Positions 63,440-64,000 of a stretch of 64,000 nt of DNA are shown one piece after another (position 1 is the first letter of the stretch; each line of letters starts with the position of its first letter). The stretch is from Astropecten irregularis. Taxonomy: Eukaryota > Echinodermata > Asteroidea > Paxillosida > Astropectinidae. The position numbers and the translations under genes are program-made. The stretch covers positions 4,464,001-4,528,000 of the forward strand of contig OZ020253.1 of the NCBI GenBank assembly GCA_963971285.1. The letters run 5' to 3'. Under the pieces are notes generated by a model that saw nothing but the letters and a program-made list of their open reading frames with translations, had not been told where the DNA came from and made no database searches.

Positions 63440-64000
63440 TGGCTGTGACTGATACACTCAGCAGGGCCATATCAACCCTTGGCCCCTCCACACTGCAGTT
63501 GTCACCTTGCCATCAGGATAGTGCCTGATACACTCAGCAGGGCCACGTCAACCCTTGGCCCCTCCACACTGCAGTTGTCACCTTGCCATCAGGATAGTGC
63601 CTGATACACTCAGCAGGGCCACGTCAACCCTTGGCCCCTCCACACTGCAGTTGTCACCTTGCCATCAGGATAGTGACTGATACACTCAGCAGGGCCACAT
63701 CAACCCTTGGCCCCTCTACACTGCAGTTGTCACCTTGCCATCAGGATAGTGACTGATACACTCAGCAGGGCCACATCAACCCTTGGCCCCTCTACACTGC
63801 AGTTGTCACCTTGCCATCAGGATAGTGCCTGATACGCTCAGCATGGCCATGTCAACCACTGGCCCCTCTACACTGCAGATGTCATCTTGCCACCATGGCT
63901 GTGACTGATTGATACACTCAGCAGGGCCATATCAACCCTTGGCCCCTCTACACTGCAGTTGTCATCTTGCCATCAGGATAGTGCCTGATACACTCAGCAG
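63440..64000 (+). repeat. 76-bp minisatellite, at least 7 copies, open at the window edge
   Basis: GGCCCCTCYACACTGCAGTT recurs at 63481, 63557, 63633 and onward, period 76. Core ATCAGGATAGTGMCTGATAC and ACTCAGCAGGGCCA. It shares this core with the 75-bp array after copy 1, so it belongs to the Helentron 3' region. Confidence 0.9.

Larger units (their letters stand above)
52491..64000 (+). mobile_element. Helentron-type transposon, copy 2 (runs off the right edge)
   Basis: Same orientation and domain order as copy 1, about 16 kb further on. The 3' region includes a SINE foldback (62444-62755), a family-A MITE fragment (62895-63260) and the 76-bp minisatellite. An acceptor (TTGTTTTCAG) ends at 52524, just before ATGCCAAAGTTC, the likely start of the last or only coding exon. 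Confidence 0.75.

Overview
The window looks like repeat-rich, AT-leaning nuclear DNA from a marine invertebrate, most plausibly a deuterostome such as an echinoderm. I infer this from class 1-1 exon modules encoding an F-type-lectin-like (FTP) plus fibronectin III extracellular protein, from Helentron-type, hAT and Penelope-like transposons, and from tRNA-derived SINEs. I cannot name the species. Splice sites flank the host exons, so this is eukaryotic; there are no operons, bacterial signals or CRISPR arrays.

Layout. (1) 1-18,150: two paralogous host genes stand head to head. The left copy is on the minus strand (first coding exon at 7,634-7,706) and runs off the left edge inside its FN3 exon. 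The right copy is on the plus strand (12,029-18,148). Both have the same six phase-1 exons: signal peptide, FTP part 1, FTP part 2, Thr/Pro/Glu-rich linker, FTP part 3, FN3. The 4.3 kb between them holds inverted homologous arms, a broken Penelope-like reverse transcriptase hit by two hAT MITEs, a THAP zinc-finger fragment and other MITEs. (2) 18,150-22,500: repeats only. (3) 22,518-25,701: a complete autonomous hAT transposon with 12-bp TIRs, a 6-bp target duplication and an intact 829-aa transposase. (4) 26,789-38,870: a Helentron-type element with one uninterrupted 3,212-codon ORF and a long repeat-built 3' region. (5) 38,900-49,630: a cluster of head-to-tail 1.2-1.4 kb units bounded by purine tails and covarying hairpins, full of TGACGTCA palindromes and 129-bp monomers carrying GGAA and AGGTCA motifs. 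(6) 49,724-52,490: MITE, foldback and SINE. (7) 52,491-64,000: a second Helentron with an intact 3,235-codon ORF, running off the right edge in its 3' minisatellite.

The two Helentron proteins share the order PHD finger, papain-like cysteine protease resembling the herpesvirus large-tegument (C76) type, OTU cysteine protease, 18-residue basic repeats, Cys-rich region, HUH Rep, PIF1-type helicase and an endonuclease/exonuclease/phosphatase domain. They are alike in the C-terminal two thirds but have unrelated N-termini built on different minisatellites. The most notable signals are the double-protease Helentron polyproteins, the covarying terminal hairpins of the 41-49 kb units, and the inverted host gene pair in which a mucin-like linker sits inside the lectin fold.
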